Under the pieces are notes generated by a model. That model saw only the letters and a list, made by a program, of their open reading frames with translations. It was not told the DNA's origin and searched no databases. A stretch of DNA of 64,000 nucleotides from Allodiplogaster sudhausi (taxonomy: Eukaryota > Nematoda > Chromadorea > Rhabditida > Diplogasteridae): positions 3,484,501-3,548,500 of the forward strand of contig CALZFC010000021.1 in assembly GCA_945643635.1 (NCBI GenBank). Reading direction: 5' to 3'. The position numbers were made by a program, and so were the translations under genes. This document shows positions 1 through 13,355 of the stretch, piece after piece (the stretch's first letter is position 1; each line of letters starts with the position of its first letter).

Positions 1-52
1 AACACTCTTCCGAATCTCCCAGTTTTGTTCCTCCCCGAGACAAGCGAACTGA

Positions 53-3000
53 CTACTTCGGATAAGGATGCATCTTGTTGTACAGGCCGATCAGAGCAGT
101 GCACACTAGGACGATAGGAAAAGTCACGGCCAGGCACACCAGCATCGACATCCACGAACCATTCTGAAGAGTCAAGACTTACAAGAAGAAAAGAAAGAGA
201 GCGAGAGAGAGAGAGAGAGAGAGGGAGAGAAAGAGAGAAAAAGGAAAAAAAGAGATAGAGAGAGTCGGCAAAGAGCAAGAAAGAAAGTTTTAGAGAAATT
301 AAACTCGCTAATAAGTGTGGCACTAACAATCGGGTCTATTGTGTATAAACACACAGCATCCCGTGAGTCTTGCAAGGTCCGCGCGAGCGGCTCGCAACTG
401 GTCCCTTCGGTGTTCACCTACAGATTACATTTTTTCGAACACTTCAAATTATTGTTTTATTTCGGTAAATCTGACTATATTAATTGTCAATATTAGAAAG
501 GCATGATACCCTAAAGCTGGTCTGACCTGCTGCTTGACATGGGCGATGTAGTCTGAGCAGGACGATTTCAGCTGGCTTATTACGTCAGATGCGGCCTGGA
601 AAGACATAGGCAAGGTTTCTATGAAAAGTCTTCTTTCTGAGAATGCGCACCTTGACAATGTGCGAGTGGACATCAGCTGAGAGGAGTGCTTGCGCATGCG
701 TCAGCTTCTGCAGCAACGAGCCCACGGGCACGTGCAGATCGGAAAGCCTGGAAAATTAGATTCCTTGGGGGAAACCTAAAATGGACCACTCAATGTTTCC
801 GCCTAGCGGATAATTATAACCAATTTCAGAAAATGATTATTTATTTAAGATATTCACCTGTCATTGAGTGACGTTAGATTCGAATGTAGTGTTTCTAGCT
901 TCCGGCGAAGAGGCGCCGCAATCTGTTTGTCGAGCGCGTCCACTTGCACGATTATCTACAAAACATACATATGTAATACATAGCAGAATATTCAAAATAT
1001 ACCAAAAGAATAAAAATAAATAAATATAAGTGACTGACGGAAGAGACGGCCTGCGGCTTGCCATCGCTGCTGCTCGGGAGCGCAACTTCGAATTGCCGAA
1101 GACGCGCCATCAGGTCCAGCTCACGGATCGTCGATTGAATCTGGGAAGCAAGAGCAAGCATTAGATTGGACGTGTGGTCATTAGAATACAAATACGATGG
1201 TTCGAATGTCCGAAGCCAACCTTTCCGAGTGCGTCGCCGCTGAGCTTCGTGATGTTGACCGTGGCCAGTCGCTGCAGCTGCTGCATCACATTCGCGGGCA
1301 CAAAGTTGGCCATCTTGTCCTCGGTCGGCAGCTTTGCCAAAAGCGCCTCGAGCGCGGCGTCGAAGCGAGCGAGAGCCTCCTTTTCGTGGCTCTGAAAAAA
1401 ACTTTCCATTAATTAATAAATTGTAATTTCCATCGTCTTTATGTGTTCGACATTCTATAAAAGAAAAAAACTGTCATACCTCAAGCTCGTTGAGATGGTA
1501 CGCTCCGTCCAGGTCGAGCATCTGGTAAAAGGTCTCGTTCCTCTCGCAAGACCGAATGACGTCAGCAATGGAGTGACGAGCGAGAAACGCAGCCAGGTCG
1601 TCTCTGGTGCTCGTCGACTCTTCCGCTTCGGCGTCGCGAACAAGGCGCGCGACCCGCTCGACCAGCGAGAGCATGTCGGGGCGCGCGAGGGGCCGCTCCA
1701 AGGGGTCGCACACCAGATGAGTCACATTCGAGAAGACCAGAAGAAGAGCCGCAGTTGCCACGCCCAGAGCAGTGAACAGCAGGAGGGACAGCCAGATGCC
1801 ACTGAGAAAGAGGAAGACATTGGATGAGGAGATAGGGTGAGAGAAGAAAGAAATACTAGTTAGATTGGTGGGGTAAAATGGCTATGAAGAGTGCCAACCA
1901 TGAGAAGAACTTTGATCCGGTGCTCCGGACGCAGCAGTCGTCGTTGTAGTACGAAGCACGTCGACCGCAGACTCCGTAGAAGAGACCGAAGAGGAAGGCG
2001 AGCGAGAGAAGCACGAATAGACCAGTCAGCACGAGCGAGGCATACCAGCTGAAAGAAGGAGAGAGAGAGAGAGAGATCAAAGAGAGAGAAAGAGAAAGAG
2101 ATGGAAAAGAGAGAGACTGAGGGTACTTGAGGAATTGAGAGAAATAATACGTATCATAGGAAAATAAAACCTAAAAATGATTTAAAACCATCTCAGATAA
2201 ACAGAAGTGCATGCTACCTGTACTTGATGTACTTCATGGCGTCGAGGCCGTCGCTGCTCGTCAGACTAGAGATGCCCGTGTACAGCGGTTCGACGCTAAC
2301 CTGTAATTTAATTAAATTTATTTACTTAAAATCAAAACAACATATTTTCATATGAATAGTGAACTGTGTTCCAGTAACTAAAAAAAACTATTTTAAAAAA
2401 CGACTTGCCTGCCCGATCCTGCCCGAAATCTTCTCGGCGATGAGGAAGAGATCGTCTCCGATCTGCTTGAGCACGTCTCGCGCCTGTCCGGTTCGACTGT
2501 CGATCTGGCGCTGGATGCGCGACTCCAACTCGGCAAATGGGCCGAGGACGGCGAGAGGAGCGAGGAGATGTTCGCCAGCACCATCGCCTCGTCCCCATTG
2601 TGGTCGAACACGTTCAGGAAGCTCTAGAATCAATCGAAATTCTCTGATATTCTCTTTTCTTTCCCTTAATTATTCAAAGAAACAAGCGTGGGTAATTCAT
2701 ATCTGGATGGCAATAGGATAAGCAGGGAAAAACAGTGAGAGATTGAGAAGAATAAGCAGTAACTAATCGTAACCCTTACCGTGTCTATGCCGACGTCGAT
2801 CTTCTGGAAGCCGTCCATGAGCTCGTTCGCTTTGCTGCACATCCGTTTCAAGCTTTCCGACTAAATGTAGACATATTCTTTTAAAATGTAAACTTAAATA
2901 CTCTAAAAAGAAGATATTGCATACACATTTTTGCTTTTATTTCTTTTCTCTAATTAGTTTATTTGTTTTTCTGCTGACCTCTCTCTGCATGCATCCCGCA

Positions 3001-6000
3001 ATCTCATCGGTCGCCGTCTTCCGAAGCCGCCCAAACTCGACGATGAAACGGTTCGCGTCTTCCTGCACCGTCGCCAGCTGCCTTCTCAACGACGTCATCA
3101 CCGTCTCCAGATGACGGGCTTCTGTAGATTAAGGTTTATGTTACATTTTATTTATCTGATCTAATAAAATTAGTCTCTTTTTACCGGTACGTTTTCTGTC
3201 ATTCCCCTTTTTTGTTAGTAAATTTTAATAATTCCAGTGCAAGTTTTCGATGCTCACCATCCGAGACATTCATGAAGACATCGAGTGCGTGGGCGCCTGT
3301 CACCTTCTTGAGCCTGTCAATCACCTGTGAAAGGCAGGGATTTGCACTCTGAGACTGGCTATCATCTAGGACGGGCTAATCAGATCAGGATGAAGGAGAA
3401 CGGAGACAAGTCCAGAGAAAGAAGCGGGAATTGAGAAATCCCAAATAAGAACACGAGACGGGCAGTGTGAACGAGCAAAAAGAAGAGCTTGCACTTTAGA
3501 ACAAGTTCGGCCGCAAATTAGATCAAAGTAGACTCTGCTACTCTAGAATGCAGCGTAAGCGATGAAGATAAATATTCTGAGAGCCCTTTTCTGCAGACTA
3601 TTTAAATCATAAATAAGTGATGAAATGTAAACATAGGTAGAAATTGATTTAAAAAAGAAGCCGCATTAATTAACCTGATGCCCGCTCGTGTCCATCTGCT
3701 CGCAGAGCGATGCATTCAACTCCTTCCAGTCGTCAATCAACAGCTTCTTTACTTGCTGCAATGCTCACATTGTTTTAATTTTATTGTACTACGTTTAAGA
3801 CCGAAAGCTATCAAAGTATTGGCATTGACATTGTTTAAAATAAGCCAATACGCCGTTCCACGTTGTTTTGCGCTCATCTTGCTTCCCTGCATGAGAATAT
3901 TCCATTGCGCATAACACTTGAGCCCCCGGATGTCTCTCAGACTACTCTCCCTGGGCAAGTCATGAAGAAACGCTGCTATTGTTAGGAAGAGTGATCATGG
4001 AGCGATGACGAACACGCAATGACGAGTGCGTAACCGGTGGCAGGCAGCTGAGCGGCCGTTAAGAGAAATGGCTAATTGAACAATCTCAGGATTGCGAAGT
4101 GAAGATGGCATTTTGAATGGGTGATTGACACGAAACTGCTTTGGAAGGGCAGGACGAACTGTTTCTCTCGTATCTTTCTCCATCTATTACGGTCTAGCTT
4201 TATTTATCGCTGTCTCTCCCTCATGTCTCTCTCTCTATCTCTTTTTCTTTCTTGTGTGTCTCATTCACTCTCTCGTTCACTTTCTGGCTTTCTCAGCCGC
4301 TATTGCACATGCTGACTCATTAGCAATAAAATCGTTTTCGACTTTTTCGCCGTATGAATCACGCAGCACGGCAGCAGAAATTAACAGAAGAAAAAAAGTT
4401 GTTCTTTGCAATGAATTCAAGGCTCGCTACCGTTCCCGAACACATCCTTATTATATGTGCGTCCCACAAAGAACGAAGGGAATTTGAGGTATAAGGACGT
4501 CAACCCCTCTCAGAGTCTCGTTTGTTGTCTCCCACTCTCCCCTTCTCCATCTCTCTCTATCTACCGCTGATTTTCTCTCCCTTATCCCTCTGAGCAGGAG
4601 TTAAATGCCAATGAATGCATCTCCAACTAACATTACTGGTTTCGTGTTTGTACGTGTTGAGATCGTCGACGCATTGCTGCAGCCTGAGCGGTAGCTGCTC
4701 CATTCCATACTCGGCGTACTGGCCAGTCACGAGTAGCGCCGCTGCAGCGAAGCTAAAATGACAGAAAAGATAAATCTAAAATACCCACAAACATTTCTTT
4801 TAGAAGAAATTTTTTATTTTATTAAGTACACAAAGCATGAAAGTATAATTTAAATGCCGCACACGTCGATGAGGACGAAGATGACAAGAAGCGCATTGAG
4901 CGAGTGTCGTTTGCAGGAATCGAAAGGGCAATCGGTTGCGGCTGCGGCCTGCAATCAGGATACAAATTATTCCAAAAATTATTAGACAATTTAAACAAAA
5001 CACTTTTTGTGCATTTTCTGGTTATTTTTCGAAGAATCTGACCTTTTTCTTGGCACTTGACGTGCAGCAGGCATGAAGGCAGCGGCCGAGAACGTAGAGA
5101 ACGGGGAAGGCCAGCGCGAAGAGGACAATTCCCGCGCACACTCCCACGGTGTACTGCTCGAAGGACAGCCACTGCAAAGCAGAAAGTAGACATATCTACG
5201 TTTTCAGCACCATGTAGCTTAACTTGCTACAATAATGTATGATTTCACGTTCAATTTCCGTTGATGCAAATATGTATACACACATAGGTATGCAAAATTG
5301 GCAACATTTCTCAGATGTTACCATTGCTATCTCGACTCCAAATAAATATATTTCAGATTTCCTTTGAATCGTACAATTCTGCAGTGCTCCCTTCACCCTT
5401 GCTCTGTTGCTCTGCTTAGAAGTAATTGCTCACCTTCACTAAAGTGGACGAGCCGAAAGACAAGCAGGGAGGGGGGGGGGCGTCCGAATAAGGCCCATTC
5501 GGTGGTCACGCAAGCCAAAGCATAGAAAGGGAGGGAGTGGCCGAGAGAAAGAGAGAAAGTAAACGCGGATCAAGGGACGGTGAAACTATTTTGATTTTAA
5601 TTATCTAATATGTTTACGTACCTAATATTATCAAGTTATTTCATTCAGTTATATTGTGTTTGGTGCAGAGCAAAAGAAAATATCAGTTGTGTAGACTCTG
5701 GGCTTCTTAGTAATGAGCAGGAAAGGATTGTGTACGCCCGCATATGACACAGAGAACGGCCCGGGAGAGAGAATGGAATGCAGAAGCAGAAAGTGACAGA
5801 GAAAGGGGGAAAGAGAGATAAAAAGAGAGAGTCAGAGAGAGAGAGAGAGAGAATCAAATGTGCTCATGGGCGGAGGACAAGAAGAAGAGACGACTCATCA
5901 TCGTCCACTTTAATGCCTCGGGCTGACGAAAGACAATCAGACGGCTTGGCGCACTAGCACAAAGAGAGCGCAGATTGAGGAGAAGCAGACAACGAGAGGA

Positions 6001-6249
6001 AAGGTGAGGGAGAGAAAGAAAGAGAGAGAGAGATGGGTAGAGAGAAGCAGAGAAAGGCACTCACAGAAGCATACTGGGCGCGGCTGAGAGTGTTTGATCA
6101 TGGCGCAGGACAAGGCGAGAGCATCATATTTGAGGCGGCCGGGTCGCTGCATCCACAAGGAGGACATGGTGGAGACGTAAGTTAGAGTGAGACAGTATGT
6201 GATGAGAAGAGAACAGAGAAAGAAAGATTAGGAGAGAAGGAGAGAGCGA

Positions 6250-6283
<34 letters not shown>

Positions 6284-7677
6284 TACGTGGAAGACATTGG
6301 CTCTACGGAAGGCATGAAATGGGTAATGATGGCAGGTGTCAGCGGACGATGGGTAAACTATGCGGACACGCAACGGAAACGCGAATTCGATCTGACGTAC
6401 CCGTGACGGGCAGAGGGAAAACTAGCAAAAAGTGTTGCAAATTAGATCGCGTGAGGACTACATAACAAGGCTGAGAGAGAGAAAGAGAGCTGACCAATGT
6501 GGAAATAAAATTAGTGAGCCTAAGAACTCAAATCGTCTAAACATATGTCCTACTGATAATTGTATGAGTCCATCATCTTCCTCCACTAGAATAGAGATAG
6601 AAACATGCACAGACCTGCGGGTACTTGTGCTCGAAGGACGCTTGCCACTCTCGAGGATCGCCCATGAGAGCGCCATCAGTGAGAAGCTCTGCAAATAAAA
6701 GACATCGTCGAAGATACGGGTCAGTCATTATCAAATATGTAGATAAACTATAGAAATACTACGCACATATGGTCAATGTAGATTTTCTTTTAGAGCTCAT
6801 TGTCCCAGAAGCAAATACTTTAGCAAATCTTCAATTGAATTACAGACAGTATTACCACGTTTTGAATATTATATTCTGATAATGAAAGAACCTTACAATA
6901 CGATAATTATTTTTGAATATTAGAGTTGAGAAACAGTGGAATATTCTAAATTATTTGGAATAACTGTAGTTAGTTGCGAACTGAATGCGACAAGAAAGAA
7001 AGAGACAACAACGAACCCTGGTGTGGGAAGGGAAGGGAGATCCAGCTGATTAACTGTCGAATAGCCGAGTAATAGTGACTGAGAGCTTGATCGTCTACGC
7101 GTCCTGAAAAGGCGTAGTATTATTTAAAGAGAGTCATTTGCATATTGTATATTTAATAGCTCTTCAGTGTGAATATCCTTCCCTTGAAAATTGCCTGTCA
7201 TTAGAAATATAGGGTATGCCAAGCACTTGACTCTCCCAAAGCATCTTATTTACTATATGCCCATGCCATTGGATATCCCCTTGGCTTATACCAGAATGCA
7301 CGTTTTCTCCAGCAGCAAAACAACCCTTCGACTCAAGCAGCTCTTATGACTCTCACACGTCAAGGTCAGCGGTGCTTATGCTCCACTTAGCCTCAACATG
7401 AAGTATACGTCTCTTTATAAGTAATTAGTGAAGAAGGAGACGGCTCGAGAGGAAGAATGCGAGGGAGCGAGAACGTCAGAGAGAGAGAGAGAGAGAGAGA
7501 GATAGGGAAGAATACCTTTTTGTGAGAAGGTATAGAAGAGGACCAAGAAAAGAGAAGAGTGAGCCGATTCAGTAATATCGTGACTACTGACAGTGAAGGT
7601 TAAGAGAAAGTGAGCATGGATGATCGGGCACTAGAGAGAGAGAGACAGTGATGGAACGAGAAAGAGGCAGAGAGAGG

Positions 7678-7716
<39 letters not shown>

Positions 7717-8252
7717 TGGGATAGAAAGACAAGTTGGTAGGGTAGATGAAGATGCTGCTACTGGGACGAAGGTGTATGCGAAGGCAGCGAGTGCATGTAA
7801 AGTAACCGGCCATGTTCATACACTCATTTGACCTACTGCGAGAAGGAAGGAAGAAAAGGATTGAGCAAGGTAGAGGTGAGGGAACAAAGAGAGTTTAGAA
7901 GAGAGAGAGAGAGAGAGCTGGTAGAATGAACAAAAGTTTTGCAGAGGAAGTGGAGTCATGGAGAAGTGATGGAGTGAGAGAGATAGAGAGTAAGAGAGAT
8001 AGAGAGTAAGAGAGATAGAGAGAGAAAGAAATAGATGGAGGAAAAAAAGTAAAGAAAAGAGAATAGTAGGAAATGAGAGCAAAAAATAAAAAATCAAAAA
8101 CTTTTTGACGTTGATTGAAGCTTACCTTTCTTGTATGTGCCGCACTTGTATGCATCGGAGGAGCGGTAGGCACTGAAGGAGATGGCCGAGGTGCTCGCGG
8201 CTGAGAAGAGAGTGGCCGCCGCCGAAACAACCAGCCGATTCCGAAGCTTCAT
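53..8252 (-). CDS. PROM: Prominin-family pentaspan membrane glycoprotein, complete, 20 exons
   Basis: Prominins are five-pass membrane glycoproteins of plasma-membrane protrusions that bind cholesterol. Exons (complement): 8126-8252, 6615-6688, 5043-5171, 4863-4948, 4637-4752, 3675-3751, 3258-3324, 2979-3121, 2780-2860, 2409-2621, 2218-2300, 1899-2048, 1480-1801, 1221-1391, 1039-1140, 858-955, 651-747, 527-595, 328-417, 53-163. All phases agree, giving about 801 residues (human PROM1 is 865). Seen: signal peptide starting MKLRNRLVVSAAATLF; TM1 near residues 77-99 (VGVCAGIVLFALAFPVLYVL); TM2 near 129-150; a helical first ectodomain loop; TM3 near 400-424, followed by a Cys-rich turn (GLFYGVCGRR, then DDCCV); TM4 near 449-473; a second ectodomain loop; the block CEPLARTLQDS...YTIDPI, typical just before TM5; TM5 near 768-790; and a very short tail ending HPYPK. 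The intron after exon 10 (2409) starts GCAAGT, a GC donor. Exon 10 could also start two bases earlier, but that breaks phase. The 3' UTR lies mostly outside the window. Confidence 0.93.
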
Positions 8253-9032
8253 TTTAGCCTCAAAAATTTGAAAATGCAAATTTTCTTTTAATTATTTAAT
8301 ATTTAGATCACATTTCACTTTAAATAAATAGCAATAAGGAAAATAAATAAGAACAAAACACAGTCTAAAGTTTAACCATGGCGAGCACCAGCGAACGCTT
8401 ACTCTATCAACTCAGACTTCTTTCAATTCAAGGTCATTGATAAAAGCGGAGACTCTAAGTTGTTTGACGAAATGAGAGAGAGAGATTGACAACTTTTGGT
8501 AAAGGTGATGGATTCCAAAGGCAGCCCGCTTCGGATGCCAGCTACCATAAAGCCCCACAATTTTTATTTGCGAGCGAGAGGTAGAAAAATCGATGGAGAT
8601 TGAGAGAATGACAAAGAGCGAAAGATAATGGAGATAAGTTGGTGCAGTCTAAACGAGCCTAACCAATTAGTAGTGGCTGATGAATTGGCTGTAGGCTGCG
8701 CTGTTCACCGGCCGCTTCTCATCCTGGCTGCTCGCCCCGGATTACCCGTTTTCCTTAACTGGAAGATACAGCTGTCGTAAAACACTGGTAGAGGAGGCGA
8801 AAGGGCGGATAATACTTGCTGATGAGAAGGCGGAGGGGGTGGAAGGGGTGTCAGTCTGCACATACACACCCCATTAGCCATAGCTTCAACGGCCATAATA
8901 CCGATACGCATGGCACGTATTCTAGCACATTATCTATCTATGCATCTTATATCAAGCTAGTAAGAGAGCAAGGAATGCATAAGTTATTCCGCTTGCCAGG
9001 TAATACTGCGATTTTGCAACACGAAGCCGGAC

Positions 9033-9139
9033 AAGGCAATATTTACATCACGAAATGGGTCGGCTTATATAGGGCTCGGATGAAGAGGACTTTAGCATAA
9101 GCGCATGCAAATGAGGGAATACTGCAGATAGGAAAATGT
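9033..9139 (+). repeat. Diverged 107-bp dispersed repeat, copy A
   Basis: About 107 bp aligns with 10449-10556 at roughly 80 percent identity by eye. Shared blocks include GCAATATTTA, TCACGAAAT, CTTATATAGGGCTC and AAATGAGGGAAT. The TATA-like CTTATATAGGG core is unchanged. No terminal repeats or target duplication are visible, so the element type is unknown. Confidence 0.6.
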
Positions 9140-10128
9140 ACACATCCGCGAATTAGCATTTGTGAGCTGTATACTTACATAAATGACATTAAAGACTAAT
9201 GAACCGAGAGAAGACGAACGATTTTAGAATGTGGGAAGCTGATCAAAGATGGACCAAATATAGTAGAATGGCATTGATTACTATTTACGTAAACACAGAA
9301 TGATGCGAGTGGAGTACCCGACTGTATACAACAGGAAAGAATTAAATAAAATATTATTTTTTGGCCAAATCACTCTCGATCGCGAAGGTCTTAGAACGAG
9401 TAGGGGGGGGGGAGTGGGCACACTGTTCCTCTGTAGGGCTCTCATATTGCACGAGATGATGAGAGAGAAGCCAGAGGGAGAGAATTGGGCAGGAAGGCAG
9501 AGCGAGGAGGAATTGAGCAGAGAAAGAGAGAGAGACAAAGAAGGGAGAGAGCTACGAGAGAACATTCAGAGTAAGCGAGATTTGAATTGTGAGAAAGCGC
9601 AGGGTGGGAACACGAGAGCAAGGTAAAAGCAGTTGAGGTGGATGCTATAGCACAAATGACACAATTCCCGGAAGCGAGAGGCCTTTCGTCTTTCTCTCTC
9701 TGTAACTCCTTCTCACTCTCTCTCTCTCCCTCTCTCTCTCTCTCTGCATACTTCTCTATCTCTGTGTTGTCCATCTCTCTTTGTCTCTCTCTTTCCCAGT
9801 TTCTCTCTCTCCCTCTATATCTGTCTTACTCTCTTCTCGCTCATGATGGCCGATACGGCCAGATGCAGAAGATCCACCGGTGTTAGCCAGAGCAAGAGGC
9901 TAGCCGCGACTACGCTCCATTGAGCAACAGCTGACTACTACCGGTCCGCGCGACCGCTTCCCAGTCGTCTCTCCCTCTCCTCTCTGCTTTCCCTCTCCTC
10001 CCCAGACCCCAATCCCCTCCCCCAGGCGGTGCCTCCTCCCACCTATGGGACAAAAAGCACGGAGCACACATCAACTGCCCCGTAGTTGGCTGTAGTAGCT
10101 CCAACGCTTATCTCCAGAGAAGCGGTTG

Positions 10129-10168
<40 letters not shown>

Positions 10169-10448
10169 AGATCAATAGGCAGAGATAGAATGGAGAAAAA
10201 AGAGAGAATTATGTCATGGTCCACATACATACATTTGTGCATAGAGATAAAGAGGCAAAGCAACGCGATGGAGAGATAAAGGCGAGAAAAGAGCAGGCAG
10301 AGAGCTAAAGCGAGGTCAGAGGATGAAGATCGTGTGAATAGTGTTCGGATAGACAGCGAGAGAGTAACAACGAGAAGTGAGGGATGCAGAGGGCACAAGA
10401 ACCATCAAAGAAGCTTACATGAAAGTGGTAATAAGGAAGGAACTAGTA

Positions 10449-10556
10449 AAGCAATATTTATTTCACGAAATAGGTCGCCTTATATAGGGCTCCGTTGAGT
10501 AGGGCTTTAGTAAAAGGGCAGGTAAATGAGGGAATTGTGAAGATAGAAAAATATGT
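10449..10556 (+). repeat. Diverged 107-bp dispersed repeat, copy B
   Basis: Second copy of the segment at 9033-9139, in the same orientation and about 1.4 kb away. It keeps CTTATATAGGGCTC and AAATGAGGGAAT, with scattered substitutions elsewhere. It may be an old local duplication or two remnants of one interspersed family. Confidence 0.6.
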
Positions 10557-11547
10557 CGTGAAAAGAAAAAAAAGTGAAAAGGAAAGAGAGGTGCGAGAGA
10601 GAAAAAGAGAGATAGAGAGAAACAAGCTAGAGAGAGAGAGAGCGCGAGAGAGAAAGGGAGAGACGGGAGAAGGAGAGAAATATACACAAACTATGGGTTC
10701 AAGTGCTGCCGAAACGAGACAGTGATATGATATGGAATGGGATCATCTGCAAATGTGGATGGATTAGAAGACTCAACTGGGGTGGGGACAGCAAGCGAGA
10801 GACGCTCAATCGCCATTGAGGTCGCATCCATTCCAATGCGCGTGGATCCGGGAGGCACCTGTGGAGTCTTGGAGTCGTAAAGATAGGACCTGGCACAGAT
10901 CTGAGGAGATATCGGTCTTGCTCTGTGCTTCTCTTTCTCTCCCTCTCTGCTTCACGATATCTCTCCTCCTCTTTCCTTGTTCCCTCTGCTTATCTTTTTC
11001 CTCTCTGCGTCTCTGTTTCTCCTTCACCCCACTAGGTCAGTCTGATCGTGTATAGAATGTGGTGATTGCGGCGGTCTAAGTAAGCTGGGCTCCGCTCAGC
11101 TGGCCCCCACTGACCATGAGACACGGATAGTCAGCGCAGTGCAAATACGACACTTAGAGAAAAAGCGGAGAGGACAGTATCCCAAGATTGACATAAAGGG
11201 AATTCGTGCTATGAGCCTAATCTTTTCAAATATTTATATTTAGTGGTACCGTATTCACTCGAAATCCCGGTGCACTAGTGATTTTTAATGCTGCCTAGTG
11301 ATTTTTAATGCTACACTAAAATCTTTTAACATGGCGTCCCTTAATTTAGTGTTACCGTTTTTTCACGCTCTGCCATTCATGGAATGTCGAAAAAAGTGGC
11401 AATACCCGCACTCAGCTCGCACACCCCGCACACAACAGTACACTAAAATGTTATCTAAGTGTCGCCTTGACTCCCCGTGTGAGAGAGCAGCCTCGTACAG
11501 CCTCTGATGCCCCCCCCTAAATGGCCTTGACGAGCCATGCTACAAAC

Positions 11548-12524
11548 CAGGGATGTATCGAAATAAAAATTTTCATAACGGAATTCGGAATTCGGAATTC
11601 GGAAGGCCCCCTTTCATAACGGAATTCGGAAATCGGAATTCGGAAGAGAAAATGGTCGGAATTCGGAATTCGGAATTCGGAACTTCAAGTTTCAATAAGG
11701 AAAACTGGACTTCTTCTCTCTAACTTTTGGTCTATCTGCCGCGCTTGGGACATAAATAAAACAACAGTGAGATTAGATGGTGAATGTGCTCTGCCGTGCT
11801 ATTAAAATCTTGGGGTTAAAATCGAAGAAAACATTGTGAAAAATATTTTATTTACTTTTGTTCTCTCGGTTTTGAACAGTATCTCGCGCCCATGGAAAGC
11901 TTCTATCCAGCAAAATGTGCAAAAAGTATATAAAATTAGTTCAGTGGAGGAGATATTTTCTTAACACAACACACTCGACAGTCCAACAAGGCCGAAGCGT
12001 CAGACGAAATCTTGACTTTTTGAGGGGTCTATCTCGGGGCCCCAGGGGTCCTAGAGACCTAATCCTTTTTGATCGAGTTCCGTACAGTGCTAAAACCACT
12101 AACCGATCTACTTTAGACGCGATAACTTTATCATTTCAGTTTATGTCAGCACTTTATATGTTGTGATGTTTGAAAATTTATTTCAGTTTTACCAAAATGC
12201 GCTCCCCAAAAGGTCTCCTCTTATGAAAGATCTGCCAAACATTTAATTTCGACCGACTAAAAATGAAAGCTTCATTAACATTTCTTCAAATTATCGTCAG
12301 TTTTCTCAGGGCTGGCTTCAGTTTTCTTCTTAGATTAATACATAATATGTGCACGGCTGAGCTACAAAATTCCGAAAAAATTCCGAAGAAATGGCCTTCA
12401 TAACGGAATTCGGAATTCGGAATTCGGAAGGCTCCCTTTCATAACGGAATTCTGAAATCGGAATTCGGAAGGGAAAAAAGGTCGGAATTCGGAATTCGGA
12501 ATTCGGAATTCCGATACACCCCTG
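11548..12524. mobile_element. Non-autonomous hAT-type DNA transposon (977 bp)
   Basis: The left end is CAGGGATGTATCG and the right end is the inverse of CAGGGGTGTATCG. The element is flanked by an exact 8-bp direct repeat, CTACAAAC (11540-11547 and 12525-12532). An 8-bp target duplication with a CAGGG terminus is the hAT signature. Just inside each end is a dense array of GAATTCG/GAATTCC iterations (about 11580-11685 and 12400-12512), probably subterminal transposase-binding repeats. The interior encodes no recognisable transposase, so the copy must have been moved in trans. Confidence 0.88.
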
Positions 12525-13308
12525 CTACAAACCTTGTTCTCGCGGCCCCAGCAACAGCAGTCAAACGAAAACAAAGCTCGCGTCAATAAGTCTGGAGGAG
12601 GTAAGAAGACATTCTGGAAAGCAAGATAGGAAAAGCTGAAAGATAGGAAAGAACTCCAAATTTGGTTATTGAATGAGTAATTTTATTTATTGGTTATTGA
12701 ACCTTTAACATATTCAGAAGGGCTCGTTCTTCTTCGCAGTCAAAAACAAAGGAAATGAATTATTAGAAAGCAAAAGAAAATAGCGACAGCCTATGCTCGC
12801 AGGATTTGTTTCTCGCTATTGTTACATCCACTCCATTCGTTCCGGGCTTGCACATTCGCGACTTTGAAAAGGCTGCTGCAGGTTTGCATTTGTTATTCAA
12901 ATTCCGACCAACGGAGCGAAAATCTATGTAGGAGCTAGGGAAAACCCCTGAGAGAGAGAAAGACAAAAGGAGCAATAAGAGACAGAGACAAAGAGCGAGA
13001 AAAGGAAAGAAGAGATGGGAGAGACAGAGAGAGAGGGAGAGAGACACTGGATGAGAAAGGAACGTAATGAGAAGCCGCCATTGTTGGATCCTCGAGAGCG
13101 TGCCGCCGATTGCCCGTGCTGACAGCTGCAAATTACTGCTAGAAAGCGAACACTTAAGGGACCAGCTGCAAGTGGCAGGAGGAGGAGGAGAGGAGGGAGA
13201 GAAGATAGGAGAGAGATGAGGGAGGGGAAAAAGAGGAGAGAGAAAGAAAGTGAGAAAGTGAGAGAGATAAAAAGAGAGAGGAAATGAGAGAGAGAGAGCG
13301 CGATAGAG

Positions 13309-13310
<2 letters not shown>

Positions 13311-13352
<42 letters not shown>
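13311..13352. repeat. (GA)n microsatellite
   Basis: Nearly pure GA dinucleotide run within a longer imperfect purine tract starting near 13180. It is one of many of the same kind in the window. Confidence 0.9.

Positions 13353-13355
<3 letters not shown>

Larger units (their letters stand above)
8253..11547. other. Purine-rich intergenic DNA upstream of prominin
   Basis: I see no supported exon here. The plus strand is dominated by GA-rich runs, with a CT-rich patch near 9690-9830 and another at 10917-11030. Long open frames in this stretch translate to Ser-Leu or Arg-Glu repeats of (GA)n/(CT)n and are not genes. The prominin promoter should lie just above 8252, but no clear core promoter motif stands out. 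The only structured item is the diverged duplication listed separately. Confidence 0.6.

Noticed and set aside
11580..12512. GAATTCG repeats read as a CRISPR-like or satellite array
   Set aside because: They sit just inside hAT ends with an 8-bp duplication. The units are too short and contiguous for CRISPR, and the genome is eukaryotic.
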